Positions 13,825-21,699 of a stretch of 35,398 nucleotides of DNA are shown here, piece after piece (within the stretch, counting starts at the first letter, position 1; every line of letters begins with the position of its first letter). The stretch spans positions 1 through 35,398 of the forward strand of contig JALHTG010000063.1 of NCBI GenBank assembly GCA_022865705.1, written 5' to 3'. The DNA is from Candidatus Bathyarchaeota archaeon. GTDB taxonomy: Archaea; Thermoproteota; Bathyarchaeia; 40CM-2-53-6; JALHTG01. The translations under genes and the position numbers were made by a program. Below the pieces are notes generated by a model, which saw nothing but the letters and a program-made list of their open reading frames with translations, made no database searches and was not told the DNA's origin.

Positions 13825-14937
13825 ATGAGCAACAATCCGCGTGAGTTGAAAGGCCAAGCAATAGCCGCCCTTGGCAACCAAATTCACAGAGTAAACGCCT
13901 TCACTTACAGAGTTGCATCGCAGAGCGGCAACGGCCCCTACATCGTCGCGCAGGACGGCGATAGATGGGCTTGCAAGTGCCCCGACCATCAGCACCGAGG
14001 CGTAACGTGCAAGCATATTTGGGCTGTCAGGCTCAGTCTAGGTTTAAGGGAAAGAGTGGCCCGCGAAACCGTCATCCGACCAATCAATGCGGCCATGTGT
14101 CCGATCTGTCAATCAGATCAAATCGTCAAACATGGTCTAAGACACAACGGCCACGGAGACATTCAACGATTCAAGTGCCGAAGTTGCGGCAGATGGTTCG
14201 TAGTGAATCTAGGCTTCGAGCGAATGAAGGCTAGTCCTCAAGCGATCACGTCAGCAATGCAACTATATTTCACGGGCGAATCACTGAGGAATGTTCAACG
14301 ATTCTTGAAACTTCAAGGCGTGAAAGTCAGCCATGTGGCCGTCTACAAGTGGATACAGAAGTACGTCAGCCTCATGCAGAAGTACCTCGATCAAATCACT
14401 CCGCAAGTCTCCGATGTTTGGAGAGCCGACGAAATGTACGTGAAGATCAAGGGAGACATGAAATATGTGTTCGCGCTGATGGATGATGAAACTAGATTTT
14501 GGATTGCTCAGGAAGTGGCTGATAGCAAGTATGCGCATGATGCTCGAAAGCTTCTGCGAACAGCAAGCGCAGTTGCGGGAAAGAAACCGGCCACGTTCAT
14601 CACAGACGGCTTAGAGTCGTATCATAATGCGTACTTGAAAGAATGGCGAACATTAAGGAAAGACGATTGCCCAAGACACATACGCAACATTAGGCTAGGC
14701 GGCCAACCCACAAACAACAAAATGGAACGACTCAACGGCGAAATCAGGGATAGGGAAAAGGTTATGCGTGGATTGAAGAAACCCGACACGCCAATCCTAA
14801 AGGGCTATCAAATCTACCACAACTATGTCCGACCACATGAAGCCTTGAAGGGAAGAACCCCTGCTGAAATGTGCGGGATAGAGGTCAAAGGAAAGAACAA
14901 GTGGATGACGCTGATACAGAATGCAAGTCGGAATTAA
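13825..14937 (+). CDS. SWIM-domain DDE transposase (IS6-like), copy 2
   Basis: The 370-residue product is homologous over its full length to the transposase of module A, but clearly diverged, most strongly in the first 45 residues. The SWIM finger uses Cys50, Cys52, Cys62 and His64 (CKCPDH...TCKH); the zinc ribbon uses Cys92, Cys95, Cys118 and Cys121. The catalytic residues are Asp202 (WRADEMYVKIKG), Asp261 (FITDGLESY) and probably Glu301 (NNKMERLNGEIRDREK). The frame is complete with an ATG start. The module ends near it also differ from those of module A, so transposase and ends appear to have changed together. Confidence 0.92.
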   Translation: MSNNPRELKGQAIAALGNQIHRVNAFTYRVASQSGNGPYIVAQDGDRWACKCPDHQHRGVTCKHIWAVRLSLGLRERVARETVIRPINAAMCPICQSDQIVKHGLRHNGHGDIQRFKCRSCGRWFVVNLGFERMKASPQAITSAMQLYFTGESLRNVQRFLKLQGVKVSHVAVYKWIQKYVSLMQKYLDQITPQVSDVWRADEMYVKIKGDMKYVFALMDDETRFWIAQEVADSKYAHDARKLLRTASAVAGKKPATFITDGLESYHNAYLKEWRTLRKDDCPRHIRNIRLGGQPTNNKMERLNGEIRDREKVMRGLKKPDTPILKGYQIYHNYVRPHEALKGRTPAEMCGIEVKGKNKWMTLIQNASRN

Positions 14938-14975
14938 ATGTCAGCTTCCCGATGCGTAGCTACCTATTCCGGGTA

Positions 14976-14997
14976 CTGTCAAGTTCTCGTTTGGTTC
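14976..14997 (+). repeat. Left half-end of the nested HNH unit (E6)
   Basis: CTGTCAAGTTCTCGTTTGGT begins at 14976. It has the CTGT-AA start and shares CGTTTGGT with the opposite end at 15891-15938. Only one of the two expected subrepeats is visible, so this end may be truncated by decay. Confidence 0.45.
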
Positions 14998-15068
14998 GTT
15001 CGCGCGCGCTAAACGCTAGTAAGCAAGCGCCTTCAACTTCTTAAGCTAGATGAGATGAGTCTATTTTC

Positions 15069-15323
15069 ATGGTCAAAGTACGAGGCCCCGCTCAGACAAA
15101 CATTAGGAAAATCGAAGGTGCGGCAAAAACCTTTGTAACTGGAAAGAAAAGCATGAAATGGGCACTATCACAGATAACAGATGTGCCTATTCGTGGTCGA
15201 GAATTACAAGAAATCATAAAGGAAATAGTGAATGGCCTTGCAGAAATTGTCAAAGATGAACCAATTAGGGAACGAGGGAATGACCTATTGAAGAAACTTA
15301 AAGCCGAAGGGCTTTTTGCTTGA
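15069..15323 (+). CDS. 84-residue helical protein paired with the HNH-like gene
   Basis: The product is basic at the start (MVKVRGPAQTNIRKIEGAAK) and then helical: IRGRELQEIIKEIVNGLAEI and ERGNDLLKKLKAEG. The composition and lack of stops suggest real coding, and its stop overlaps the start of the HNH-like gene (TTGA), so the two are translated together. I recognise no family. It may be a partner or inhibitor of the next gene product; there is no direct evidence. Confidence 0.6.
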   Translation: MVKVRGPAQTNIRKIEGAAKTFVTGKKSMKWALSQITDVPIRGRELQEIIKEIVNGLAEIVKDEPIRERGNDLLKKLKAEGLFA

Positions 15324-15871
15324 CCCAAGTGGGTAAACTCATTTTGGTCACTGTCGATTCTTACAATATTGAGCTAATTCCTGCAACCACATGGGGAAAG
15401 AGTTTAGCCCATCTTGCGAGACAGAAAGGTTCGGGTTTCAGGTCTATATGGGATAAGATTAGGGAAAGGGAATTAGGTAGGGCTGACCGTAAGTGCGAGA
15501 TATGCAAGACATCTGCCTCAAGCTTGATATGTCACGAAAAATGGCAGTTTGATGATGCGCAAAGCGTCCAAAGATTGATTGGGTATGAAGTAACTTGTCG
15601 AGAGTGCAGCAACATCCTTCATCTTGGAAGAGCATCTGAGGATAAAGTTCTTTGGGAAAAGGCCAAGGTTCACTTTGCAAAAGTTACGGGGATGGAAGAA
15701 AATGTGCTTGATGATGTTCTTGACCAAGCGATGGAGGAATGGACTCAGCGCTCGAAGCATAATTGGAGCATAGATATTAGTCATGAGCCTCTAGCTTTTG
15801 GTTTCGAAAAGAAACTTAACAACTTACAGCCAAGCTCTCAACAAGAAAGAAAGTGGCAAGGCATAAGCTAG
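15320..15871 (+). CDS. HNH-like zinc nuclease-fold protein
   Basis: The 183-residue product starts at a TTG overlapping the previous stop. Residues ~59-101 have an HNH-like zinc arrangement: CEIC (59, 62), CHEKW (His72, Glu73), CREC (93, 96) and HLGRA (His101). In HNH proteins such Cys pairs hold a zinc that shapes a beta-beta-alpha metal nuclease site. The N-terminal ~50 residues form a basic helical region (KIRERELGRADRK). The C-terminal part is helical and acidic (MEENVLDDVLDQAMEEW). It could be a defence nuclease or a toxin; the small partner gene would suit either. Confidence 0.7.
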   Translation: MTQVGKLILVTVDSYNIELIPATTWGKSLAHLARQKGSGFRSIWDKIRERELGRADRKCEICKTSASSLICHEKWQFDDAQSVQRLIGYEVTCRECSNILHLGRASEDKVLWEKAKVHFAKVTGMEENVLDDVLDQAMEEWTQRSKHNWSIDISHEPLAFGFEKKLNNLQPSSQQERKWQGIS

Positions 15872-15890
15872 TCTGCAACTCTGATTGCTA

Positions 15891-15938
15891 GACCAAACGA
15901 CTTTTTACAGCTTGTTTGACCAAACAGCAACTTTACAG
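15891..15938 (-). repeat. Right end of the nested HNH unit (E5)
   Basis: Read on the minus strand there are two repeats 28 bases apart: CTGTAAAGTTGCTGTTTGGT and CTGTAAAAAGTCGTTTGGT. The distal TTTGGTC differs from modules A (GGTTGATC) and B (GGCGCAT), so this is a third end sequence built on the same plan. Confidence 0.65.
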
Positions 15939-15999
15939 AACCATCCAAGGATCTCTAAGCCGAGCAGGGTTCTTGAGGAGCCAGATTCTGACGCAGATT

Positions 16000-16104
16000 A
16001 TGGGATTCCTAATGCCACTGAGCGCAGTTCTGCTCGCTTTTGGTTTGATTTACCTGTACAAACTCAACTTTGCTCTCCTGCATCTTCTTGGGCTCAGAGG
16101 CTAG
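16000..16104 (+). CDS. Possible 34-residue membrane peptide
   Basis: From the ATG at 16000 the frame encodes MGFLMPLSAVLLAFGLIYLY and a short tail KLNFALLHLLGLRG, one strong membrane helix. The frame is open back to 15916, but that part overlaps the E5 end repeat. No ribosome-binding site stands out. The call is weak and rests only on the hydrophobic pattern. Confidence 0.25.
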   Translation: MGFLMPLSAVLLAFGLIYLYKLNFALLHLLGLRG

Positions 16105-16120
16105 TCTGATTGATCACGCC

Positions 16121-16169
16121 CCATGCGCCGAAATGTAACACGAAGAACCATGAGCTAGCAACGTAACAG
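16121..16169 (-). repeat. Right end of module B (E7)
   Basis: On the minus strand the outer repeat is CTGTTACGTTGCTAGCTCAT and, 28 bases on, the inner one is GTGTTACATTTCGGCGCAT. The CTGTTA start, the 28-base spacing and the CGGCGCAT core agree with the module B left end at 12555; the rest has diverged. Confidence 0.55.
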
Positions 16170-16171
16170 AA

Positions 16172-16184
16172 CCTGCCGCGAGGT
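16172..16184 (+). repeat. Module-junction sequence, copy 3 (between modules B and C)
   Basis: CCTGCCGCGAGGT is identical to 12541-12553. It again lies between ACAG-NN on the left (end of module B) and N-CTGT on the right (start of module C). Confidence 0.75.
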
Positions 16185-16185
16185 G

Positions 16186-16242
16186 CTGTAAAGTCTGCGG
16201 TTGATCGAATCAGTGAAATGGTCTGTAAAAAATCGGTTGATC
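16186..16242 (+). repeat. Left end of module C (E4)
   Basis: CTGTAAAGTCTGCGGTTGAT starts at 16186 and CTGTAAAAAATCGGTTGAT at 16223, 37 bases apart. Both match the module A repeats closely (CTGT-AA, CGGTTGAT), so module C belongs to the module A subtype. I found no clear matching right end in the rest of the window. Confidence 0.7.
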
Positions 16243-16266
16243 GCGATGTTCTTAGCGGTGTGTTAC

Positions 16267-16608
16267 TTACCCGAATCGTTCGATCTCTATCTCGATTCCC
16301 TCGCTTCTCCCAGCCTTGACATCTCCCCCTCCCTCAAGCGGTTTGAATATGCCAAAGCCAAGGCTGAATTTGAGATTCCCTTGAGCGTCCTTTGTGGTGA
16401 TTATGGATGTCTTTGCCCTCTGAACACGATAGTGGGGAGTTCCTACGTTCTCGAAAGCCAAAAGCAGACCTTTGAGAAGGCGCTCAATATCCTTGTTCGT
16501 ACCTTCTAATGTCTCGTTTGCACCTGCGGGACCAGTTGGACCAGTCACTCGCACAATGTATTCTTTTTCTGATTCTGGACCTGATGGGGTCAGTCGCTCC
16601 CCCAGCAT
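16267..16608 (-). CDS. 113-residue protein of unknown function, module C
   Basis: The product has a helix in the first half (NKDIERLLKGLLLAFENVG) and a beta-rich second half (RAKTSIITTKDAQGNLKFSL and EGIEIEIERFG) around a Gly-rich turn (KPLEGGGDVKAG). A helix followed by paired strands resembles small domains that accompany peptidases or signalling enzymes in bacteria, but the match is too weak to name. It lies 135 bases downstream of the membrane protein gene on the same strand and may share its transcript. Confidence 0.5.
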   Translation of the reverse strand: MLGERLTPSGPESEKEYIVRVTGPTGPAGANETLEGTNKDIERLLKGLLLAFENVGTPHYRVQRAKTSIITTKDAQGNLKFSLGFGIFKPLEGGGDVKAGRSEGIEIEIERFG

Positions 16609-16743
16609 GTTCTTCTCTCAAGAGATTCACTTTAGACTCTATGGCACGCGAGAGTCTCAAAAAGATACCTGTTAACGGTTCTATGGAGTCTTCGTCGGAT
16701 TTCTTGGGATGGATAAAGTCGTCGGATGGGCCACGGAAGGTTT

Positions 16744-17448
16744 TCAGGTTGTCAAGAACGCTACCAGTGCTTTTGCCTGTTCATATGCCTTCTTGCCATT
16801 CTCTTCCTGCGTATCATAAGCGCTTATGATTTGTATTGGTGTAACTCCAAATTGGCGCAATTCGTTAGATATGTTCTTCACCTGATTTCTTAGGCCGGAA
16901 TCCCACATATCGGCATACTTGGAATCAAGTCCGAGCAGAGTCTCTGACAGGTTCTTTGCAAATTCCTGCATGTCCTCGACATGTTGGCCCATCCACCTGT
17001 TTTCGGATGCCACAAACTGTTCCCATCTCGTGACGAAATGTCTGAGAAGAGGCAGCAGCACCTCTCCAGCTGAGCCTTCCGCTGATTCTACTGGAACTTG
17101 AGGACGGCCAGGGGTCAGTCGTTGTGCTGGTTCTCCGCGAATCAGCTTAATCTCGCGCCAGAATACGGCGAATGCCCACCATAGCGAAATTGCCGCTCCC
17201 AGCCAACCTATCGTATAAAGTGCGGCAGAGGCGTCTTGAAGAAGTTGCGGGGCCACAGTTGCAATTACGACTGTAATAGCTAGAGTCACTGTACTAGCCG
17301 CAGAAAAACCCATGATTATGAGCTTCGGCACCTCATTCGCAATTGTTTCGACGGGTTTCCTCCTTATGCGTAACAAAGCAACAGCGACCAAGCCGATCCA
17401 CACAATCGCAGTAACCCCAGCCAATTGCAGAGTTCCGAGTAGGGCCAA
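16744..17448 (-). CDS. Three-helix membrane protein with a cytoplasmic helical domain
   Basis: The 234-residue product starts at a TTG (17448). Membrane segments lie at about residues 7-27 (LQLAGVTAIVWIGLVAVALL), 43-66 (LIIMGFSAASTVTLAITVVI) and 78-98 (IGWLGAAISLWWAFAVFW). The remaining ~130 residues are soluble and helical, with LLPLLRHFVTRWEQFVASEN and ISNELRQFGVTPIQI. This looks like a membrane anchor with a signalling or scaffold domain. It starts 4 bases after the stop of the 43-residue gene at 17453, so they form an operon. No family recognised. Confidence 0.65.
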   Translation of the reverse strand: MALLGTLQLAGVTAIVWIGLVAVALLRIRRKPVETIANEVPKLIIMGFSAASTVTLAITVVIATVAPQLLQDASAALYTIGWLGAAISLWWAFAVFWREIKLIRGEPAQRLTPGRPQVPVESAEGSAGEVLLPLLRHFVTRWEQFVASENRWMGQHVEDMQEFAKNLSETLLGLDSKYADMWDSGLRNQVKNISNELRQFGVTPIQIISAYDTQEENGKKAYEQAKALVAFLTT

Positions 17449-17452
17449 AGAC

Positions 17453-17584
17453 TCACTTCCAGAAGTAGCCCAGAATAGCGCCGATCACTGCTCCGGCGAT
17501 CGCACCATTTTGGCCTGAAGCTAGAAACCCAAGGAACCCAAGAATCAAGAGTCCAGTGAGTGCTCTTTCTCCCCTAGATGCCAT
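17453..17584 (-). CDS. 43-residue glycine-rich membrane peptide
   Basis: The frame encodes MASRGERALTGLLILGFLG, then a helix FLASGQNGAIAGAVIGAILG and YFWK. The GxxxG-like spacing (GAIAGAVIGAILG) is a glycine-zipper pattern typical of small peptides that pack in membranes. It lies immediately upstream of the three-helix membrane protein gene and is probably co-expressed. Its function is unknown; a role as a small membrane subunit or pore-like peptide is possible. Confidence 0.55.
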   Translation of the reverse strand: MASRGERALTGLLILGFLGFLASGQNGAIAGAVIGAILGYFWK

Positions 17585-17889
17585 AATCCCCTTTCGCTCG
17601 GTATTGTCTTCACCCCTTTGCACCGTTTAACCCTAACGGAAAAATGTGCTACTCTTATTCGCTCGTAAGTAGAAAGCGCGGCGGCGCAGTCATGCGGCTT
17701 CAACCGCAGCCATTTCATTTTGTCAGTTAGTCCACTGCGGACATTGTGTGTCCCAAGTATACGCACTATGGCTTAAATCGCATGGCATGGAAAGCAGTGT
17801 TGAGCTACATTCGACGGTACGGGTGCCCAAGGTAGTGGCCGGGCATGTAGATCTGACTGAAAATGAGTGCACACAGGTGAGAATGAACG
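17585..17889. other. Intergenic stretch upstream of the membrane operon
   Basis: About 300 bases without a supported gene. It must hold the promoter of the minus-strand membrane operon and of the plus-strand 99-residue frame. A self-complementary stretch near 17680-17712 (GCGGCGCAG...TGCGGC...CCGCAGCC) can form hairpins, but I see no complete tRNA or other known RNA. Confidence 0.3.
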
Positions 17890-18189
17890 TTGGCGAAGAA
17901 GTCAGCTTTCCCCAACGACTTACGAGACCATGTCTTTGTCATAATACGAGACGTTCTCGGTGAAACCACTGAGGAAGTCATGCAACGCTATCTCGAGTCA
18001 GTCCAGTTTGAGAATATTGAAGAAGTCCACGTCAGACTGTGTGCTATGTGGGGGCAATGGGGGGCAGAGCTTCTCGAAAGAATCATCATCAAGGAGCTAT
18101 TTCGAAGGCTGAGTGTGCCCTATGAAGAAAAGGAACCGTTCGAGTTCGAGACATGTTATGCCCACGTGAAAAGCGCGCGCTCACAATGA
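17890..18189 (+). CDS. 99-residue hypothetical protein
   Basis: The product appears helical and acidic: LRDHVFVIIRDVLGETTEEV, MQRYLESVQFENIEEV, and a helix WGAELLERIIIKELFRRL. The start would be a TTG at 17890. The amphipathic pattern supports coding, but no family is recognised and codon evidence is limited. It is the last frame of the accessory region with any support. Confidence 0.45.
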   Translation: MAKKSAFPNDLRDHVFVIIRDVLGETTEEVMQRYLESVQFENIEEVHVRLCAMWGQWGAELLERIIIKELFRRLSVPYEEKEPFEFETCYAHVKSARSQ

Positions 18190-18632
18190 CGAGTATCCAA
18201 GCTGGGACTTTAGATCCATGAAATCGTCTGCACTAATCGTGTTGTCGCTTGGTAGTATTCCTATGAGTTGCATCAAAACCCTTCTCGCCGTATCATCTCT
18301 CGCAGAGTCCATCATAATACACAACAACCCAATCAGACAACAGCTAGAATTACTCAAAAACCTTTGCGCCACAACAGACTCAGGATGCCTTCGATTCTGG
18401 AATCTAACTGAGGCTGATTAGCACGCGCCAAAATCAGACTAGTTCTGACTTGCGTTCTGTATTAGTGTCAGCCATTTGTTCTTTCCCTTGACTGCTAGCG
18501 CGCACCCATAGCTGGCCGGTCAACCAGAAGGATTGGATCGGCGATCTGGAACCATACAGAATTCTTACGAAATGACGCCAAGGTTGTTGGATGGTTTCTT
18601 AGACGAGCGGGCGATCGCTAACTGCTGTGAAG
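18190..18632. other. Intergenic stretch at the right edge of the accessory region
   Basis: No supported gene. Two short frames near 18181-18421 overlap on opposite strands and neither looks real. If module C has a right end it should lie here or nearby. The minus-strand reading of 18510-18560 has CTGTATGG followed by CTGGTTGACC, only loosely like the module ends, so I do not call it. Confidence 0.3.
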
Positions 18633-19913
18633 TCAAGACCGTTGAGTCTTCACACATTTGGTTCGATTGATGGCGACTGTGATCAGCAGCAAAAGCGTTG
18701 AAGCAACTGCGCAGAAGAGAAACAATTCATGGTATCGGCCGGTGAGGTCGTACATGTATCCTGCAAAATAGGGCCCGATAAAGCCGCCGACGCCGAAAGC
18801 TGTCTCAAAGATACCTAAGATCACAGCCAAGCTTGCTAATCCAAAGAAGCCACTGGCCAAAGGAACTTCAAGTGTTGTTCTCCCTCCAAACGCGAAACCT
18901 AACACTACGGCAAATACGTAGAGTGATGATCTGTCGTTTGCAAATATGAGCAACAGAGCCGATGCTAGATTGATGAGATAGCAGAGAACTAATGCTCGTT
19001 TTGTGCCAATCTTGTCCTGCAAAGGCCCTATGGTCAATCTTCCGAAGATACTGCTAAGACCTATGATGCCAAGTGCTATCGACGCGATGATGGACGAAAT
19101 CCCTAGAGAAAGCGCAAACAGCACCAAGTGCTGGCTATAGATTGATTGCACGATTGTGCTGATGACCCATAGGGAGTAGATTAGCCAGAACTCCATTCTT
19201 CCAAGTGCGTTTCGCGCTGAGGGATCATTGGCAATTGTTTCCGTGGATTGCGCTTGGCTTGCGCGGCGCGTTGATTGATCTGCCCGGATGTCACCGTAGG
19301 CTGTGAGTCCCATCTCCTCAGGTCGACCCTTCATCACCAGTCCTGCCGAGAACATAACCAGAAGTGACAATGCGCCGGCAAACAAGAACGCGTTCTGCCA
19401 ACCGTACGTGAGAGTGATATACGTGAGTGAAGGTGGCCCGGCCAGCGATCCTAAGCCACTTCCCGACAGCGCAATACCCATCGCAAGTCCCCTCTTTGCG
19501 GTGAACCAATTCATTATCGTGGAGGTGAAGGGAACCCATACGGTGCTTGTTCCGATTCCACCCATGATTCCATAGAAAAGACACAGTTGCCACGACGCGG
19601 TTACTTGGCTACAGAGGGCAAGGCCAGATCCTGTGAGAAGACCACCCAGCAATATGACAAGTCTGAGTCTGAGCCTCTTGTAGATCATAGAAACCGGCAG
19701 CACACATATGACGTACACAACTGATACGGTTGATGGTGCCAGAGCCACCTCCATCGCGGTCCATCCGAAGTGATCCATTAGGGGCTTGTAGAATATGCCG
19801 AAAGAGAAGAAAATGCCATGAATGCTCATCGCCGCGAAAGATGCTGCCACGATTACCCAACCATAGAAGATTGAAGGCCCATTGCTCCTCGAAGGAGATC
19901 GCAGATCTGTCAC
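18633..19913 (-). CDS. MFS transporter of the OFA / monocarboxylate type
   Basis: The 426-residue product has 12 membrane helices and opens with FYGWVIVAASFAAMSIHGIF, the usual start of oxalate/formate antiporter-like and monocarboxylate-type MFS proteins. Other family marks are FSFGIFYKPLMDHFGW, RGLAMGIALSGSGLGSLAGPP and, at the start of the second half, FWLIYSLWVIST. The loop with GPLQDKIGTKRALVL corresponds to the MFS DRxGRR motif. It probably moves small carboxylates, but the substrate cannot be fixed. The ATG at 19913 suits the family. It is transcribed away from the aldolase gene region. Confidence 0.88.
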   Translation of the reverse strand: MTDLRSPSRSNGPSIFYGWVIVAASFAAMSIHGIFFSFGIFYKPLMDHFGWTAMEVALAPSTVSVVYVICVLPVSMIYKRLRLRLVILLGGLLTGSGLALCSQVTASWQLCLFYGIMGGIGTSTVWVPFTSTIMNWFTAKRGLAMGIALSGSGLGSLAGPPSLTYITLTYGWQNAFLFAGALSLLVMFSAGLVMKGRPEEMGLTAYGDIRADQSTRRASQAQSTETIANDPSARNALGRMEFWLIYSLWVISTIVQSIYSQHLVLFALSLGISSIIASIALGIIGLSSIFGRLTIGPLQDKIGTKRALVLCYLINLASALLLIFANDRSSLYVFAVVLGFAFGGRTTLEVPLASGFFGLASLAVILGIFETAFGVGGFIGPYFAGYMYDLTGRYHELFLFCAVASTLLLLITVAINRTKCVKTQRS

Positions 19914-19969
19914 GATTCATCAGCACGTTACTTCCGGCGGATCAAGTAAATCGCCGTAGGGATGCTGCA

Positions 19970-20309
19970 ATGGTCGCTGCCGTTGAACAGCATGTATTCA
20001 GCCAAGATGAATCTGTCCGACTGTTCGTACAAAGACTGTCACTCGAATACTTGCTTTGGCCCAACTGTCAAGGAATTGATTATAAGCGTTTTTTGCCATT
20101 GCTATTCCGAGCTCGGATGCGAAGAATTCGATGTAGGTCCTGTTTCGATCACACTAGGTTTCGAATCTCTGCGCACCAAGAAAACTGACATCATTCTGAA
20201 AACGATTCGCGATCGATCACCTTTATCCAGAGCGATCGAGAATCGATGCATCGAAAACCTGAACAATGTCTTTTATCTTCGGAACCATCTGTTGGGCAAA
20301 TCTAGGTGA
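19970..20309 (+). pseudogene. Small gene with a probable frameshift at a T run
   Basis: One frame reads MVAAVEQHVFSQDESVRLFV, QRLSLEYLLW and IDYKRF up to a run of six T at 20089-20094. A second frame takes over with ELGCEEFDVGPVSITLGFES, LRTKKTDIILKTIRDRSP and a helical tail ending at 20309. Removing one T joins the two into a ~112-residue protein. Whether the shift is real or a sequencing slip cannot be told here. No family recognised. Confidence 0.35.
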
Positions 20310-20316
20310 GATCACG

Positions 20317-20400
20317 ATGAGAAAGATACTCGCAATTGGAGCAATAGGTTTGCTTGCAGTAGCTGCATTAGCTCTGTTTGTTAGGAAGAGAAACCGCTAA
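20317..20400 (+). CDS. 27-residue single-helix membrane peptide
   Basis: The frame encodes MRKILAIGAIGLLAVAALAL and FVRKRNR. A GGTGAG sequence 7 bases upstream of the ATG is a good Shine-Dalgarno site. The layout (MRK, one helix, basic tail) matches the 28-residue peptide at 7079-7165, though the sequences differ. The function is unknown. Confidence 0.5.
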   Translation: MRKILAIGAIGLLAVAALALFVRKRNR

Positions 20401-20582
20401 ACCGAATGTTCGAAATTCATCTCTGAATCGCAGGATTTGTTGCCACTAGTCTTCGCGCGCTAGGCCTACCCCGTTCGTTCCCTCTGGCCAGATCATGTAG
20501 TTAGTCAAACCTTGCCAGACCAGCATACGCTAATAAAGTTGAGAAACGGATCATTAAGAAAAGCCTGTGAGGGAAACGTTGA

Positions 20583-21494
20583 ATGATAAGGCCTGTTGGC
20601 TCATGGGTGGCGGTTCCCACACCCTTCAGCCCGAATAACGAAATAGATTTCGACGTGTTCAAAGACATAGTGGACTTTCATGCAGCGCATGAAACCTCTG
20701 CCCTGTTGATCATGGGTTCTGCCGGAGAAACCACCATGCTTTCTATGGATGAAAAACGCCGCATTATTCAGGAGATATCCTCCTATTCGAAGGGGAAACT
20801 GCCCGTTTTCTTTGGTACTACATGCTCCACAACAGAAGAGACTATCAAGCTCAGCCAATTCGCTGAAGGGAAAGACTCAGACGGTGTGCTATTCGTGGTT
20901 CCACCTTACGTCACCCCACCTGAAACAGCCGTGTACGAGTTCTTGAGAACAGTGATAGATAGCGTTCGAATACCCACAGCGGTTTATAACAATCCGTCAA
21001 GGGTGGGTGTGAACATAGACCCGGACATTCTCGTGAATCTCTCTGAGGAGTGTGATAATTTCGTAGCTGACAAGGAAGCGATGGGCAGCGTGAGTCAGAT
21101 CTCAGAGGTGCTTAGCCGGGCGAACAAACGTCTACATGTGCTATGCTGCGACTACCCTGCATACTCGATACTGATGCCCACGCTCGCCCTTGGAGGTCAC
21201 GGTGCGGCAAACATAGGTGGAAATCTTATCCCTGAAGAAATGGCGACCATGGCGAAGCCGTGGACATCCTTTCAGGATGTAGAGAGATGCCGCGAGCTAT
21301 ATTTCAGGTACCAACCGCTTCTGAAGCTCCTCTACACGGTCACGAACCCGATAATGATTAAGGCCGGTTATAGATTGCTGGGGTTTGAGGTGGGAGTTCC
21401 AAGAAAACCTCTGCCAGATGCTACGCCAAAGGATCTCAAGGATCTGAAGGAAGAATTGGAACGGATTGGGGCAGTACAGAAATATGGAAAGTGA
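20583..21494 (+). CDS. DapA / N-acetylneuraminate-lyase family aldolase
   Basis: The 303-residue product is a class I, Schiff-base TIM-barrel aldolase of the dihydrodipicolinate synthase family. Typical motifs are VAVPTPFSPNNEIDF, the substrate-binding MGSAGETTML, VLFVVPPYVTPP, the tyrosine of AVYNNPSRVGVN, and the lysine that forms the Schiff base in FVADKEAMGS. The length is normal. It may make dihydrodipicolinate for lysine, or cleave a 2-keto-3-deoxy sugar acid; no other lysine-pathway gene is nearby, so I keep the name general. TAATAAAG at ~20531 is a plausible TATA box. The ATG overlaps a weak ribosome-binding site GTGAGGG ~14 bases upstream. Confidence 0.92.
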   Translation: MIRPVGSWVAVPTPFSPNNEIDFDVFKDIVDFHAAHETSALLIMGSAGETTMLSMDEKRRIIQEISSYSKGKLPVFFGTTCSTTEETIKLSQFAEGKDSDGVLFVVPPYVTPPETAVYEFLRTVIDSVRIPTAVYNNPSRVGVNIDPDILVNLSEECDNFVADKEAMGSVSQISEVLSRANKRLHVLCCDYPAYSILMPTLALGGHGAANIGGNLIPEEMATMAKPWTSFQDVERCRELYFRYQPLLKLLYTVTNPIMIKAGYRLLGFEVGVPRKPLPDATPKDLKDLKEELERIGAVQKYGK

Positions 21495-21699
21495 GAGAAC
21501 GCGCGGGAATGCGGAATGCAAATAGACGCGCCCTTCTAAGAAGGGCCATAGCGCGCTCTGCTGCCAATTCGTCAACAGTTATAGCCGATTTTGAGCTGAA
21601 ACGTTGCTGCAACCTCTGGATCAGGGCCTACGCTAAGTGCTCTTGCGTGTAAGATAAAGGTGCGATAGTAGCAGGGCCAGGAATGGGCCAATCAACGCG

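Larger units (their letters stand above)
12555..16169. mobile_element. Module B: 3.6-kb element with toxin-antitoxin-like operon and transposase
   Basis: The left end (12555-12602) and the right end (16121-16169, minus orientation) both have two CTGT-type repeats 28 bases apart and share the CGGCGCAT core in the inner repeat. Junction sequences flank both sides. Cargo: the RHH / Panacea / RelE-like operon, SWIM-DDE transposase copy 2, a nested unit with an 84-residue protein and an HNH-like protein, and a possible small membrane peptide. The ends are less alike than those of module A, so this module is probably older. Confidence 0.6.

Noticed and set aside
17640-17720. GC-rich hairpins that suggested a tRNA
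   Set aside because: No acceptor stem, T arm or CCA can be put together.
18510-18560. Possible right end of module C
   Set aside because: CTGTATGG and CTGGTTGACC on the minus strand match the end plan only loosely and no CCTGCCGCGAGGT follows.
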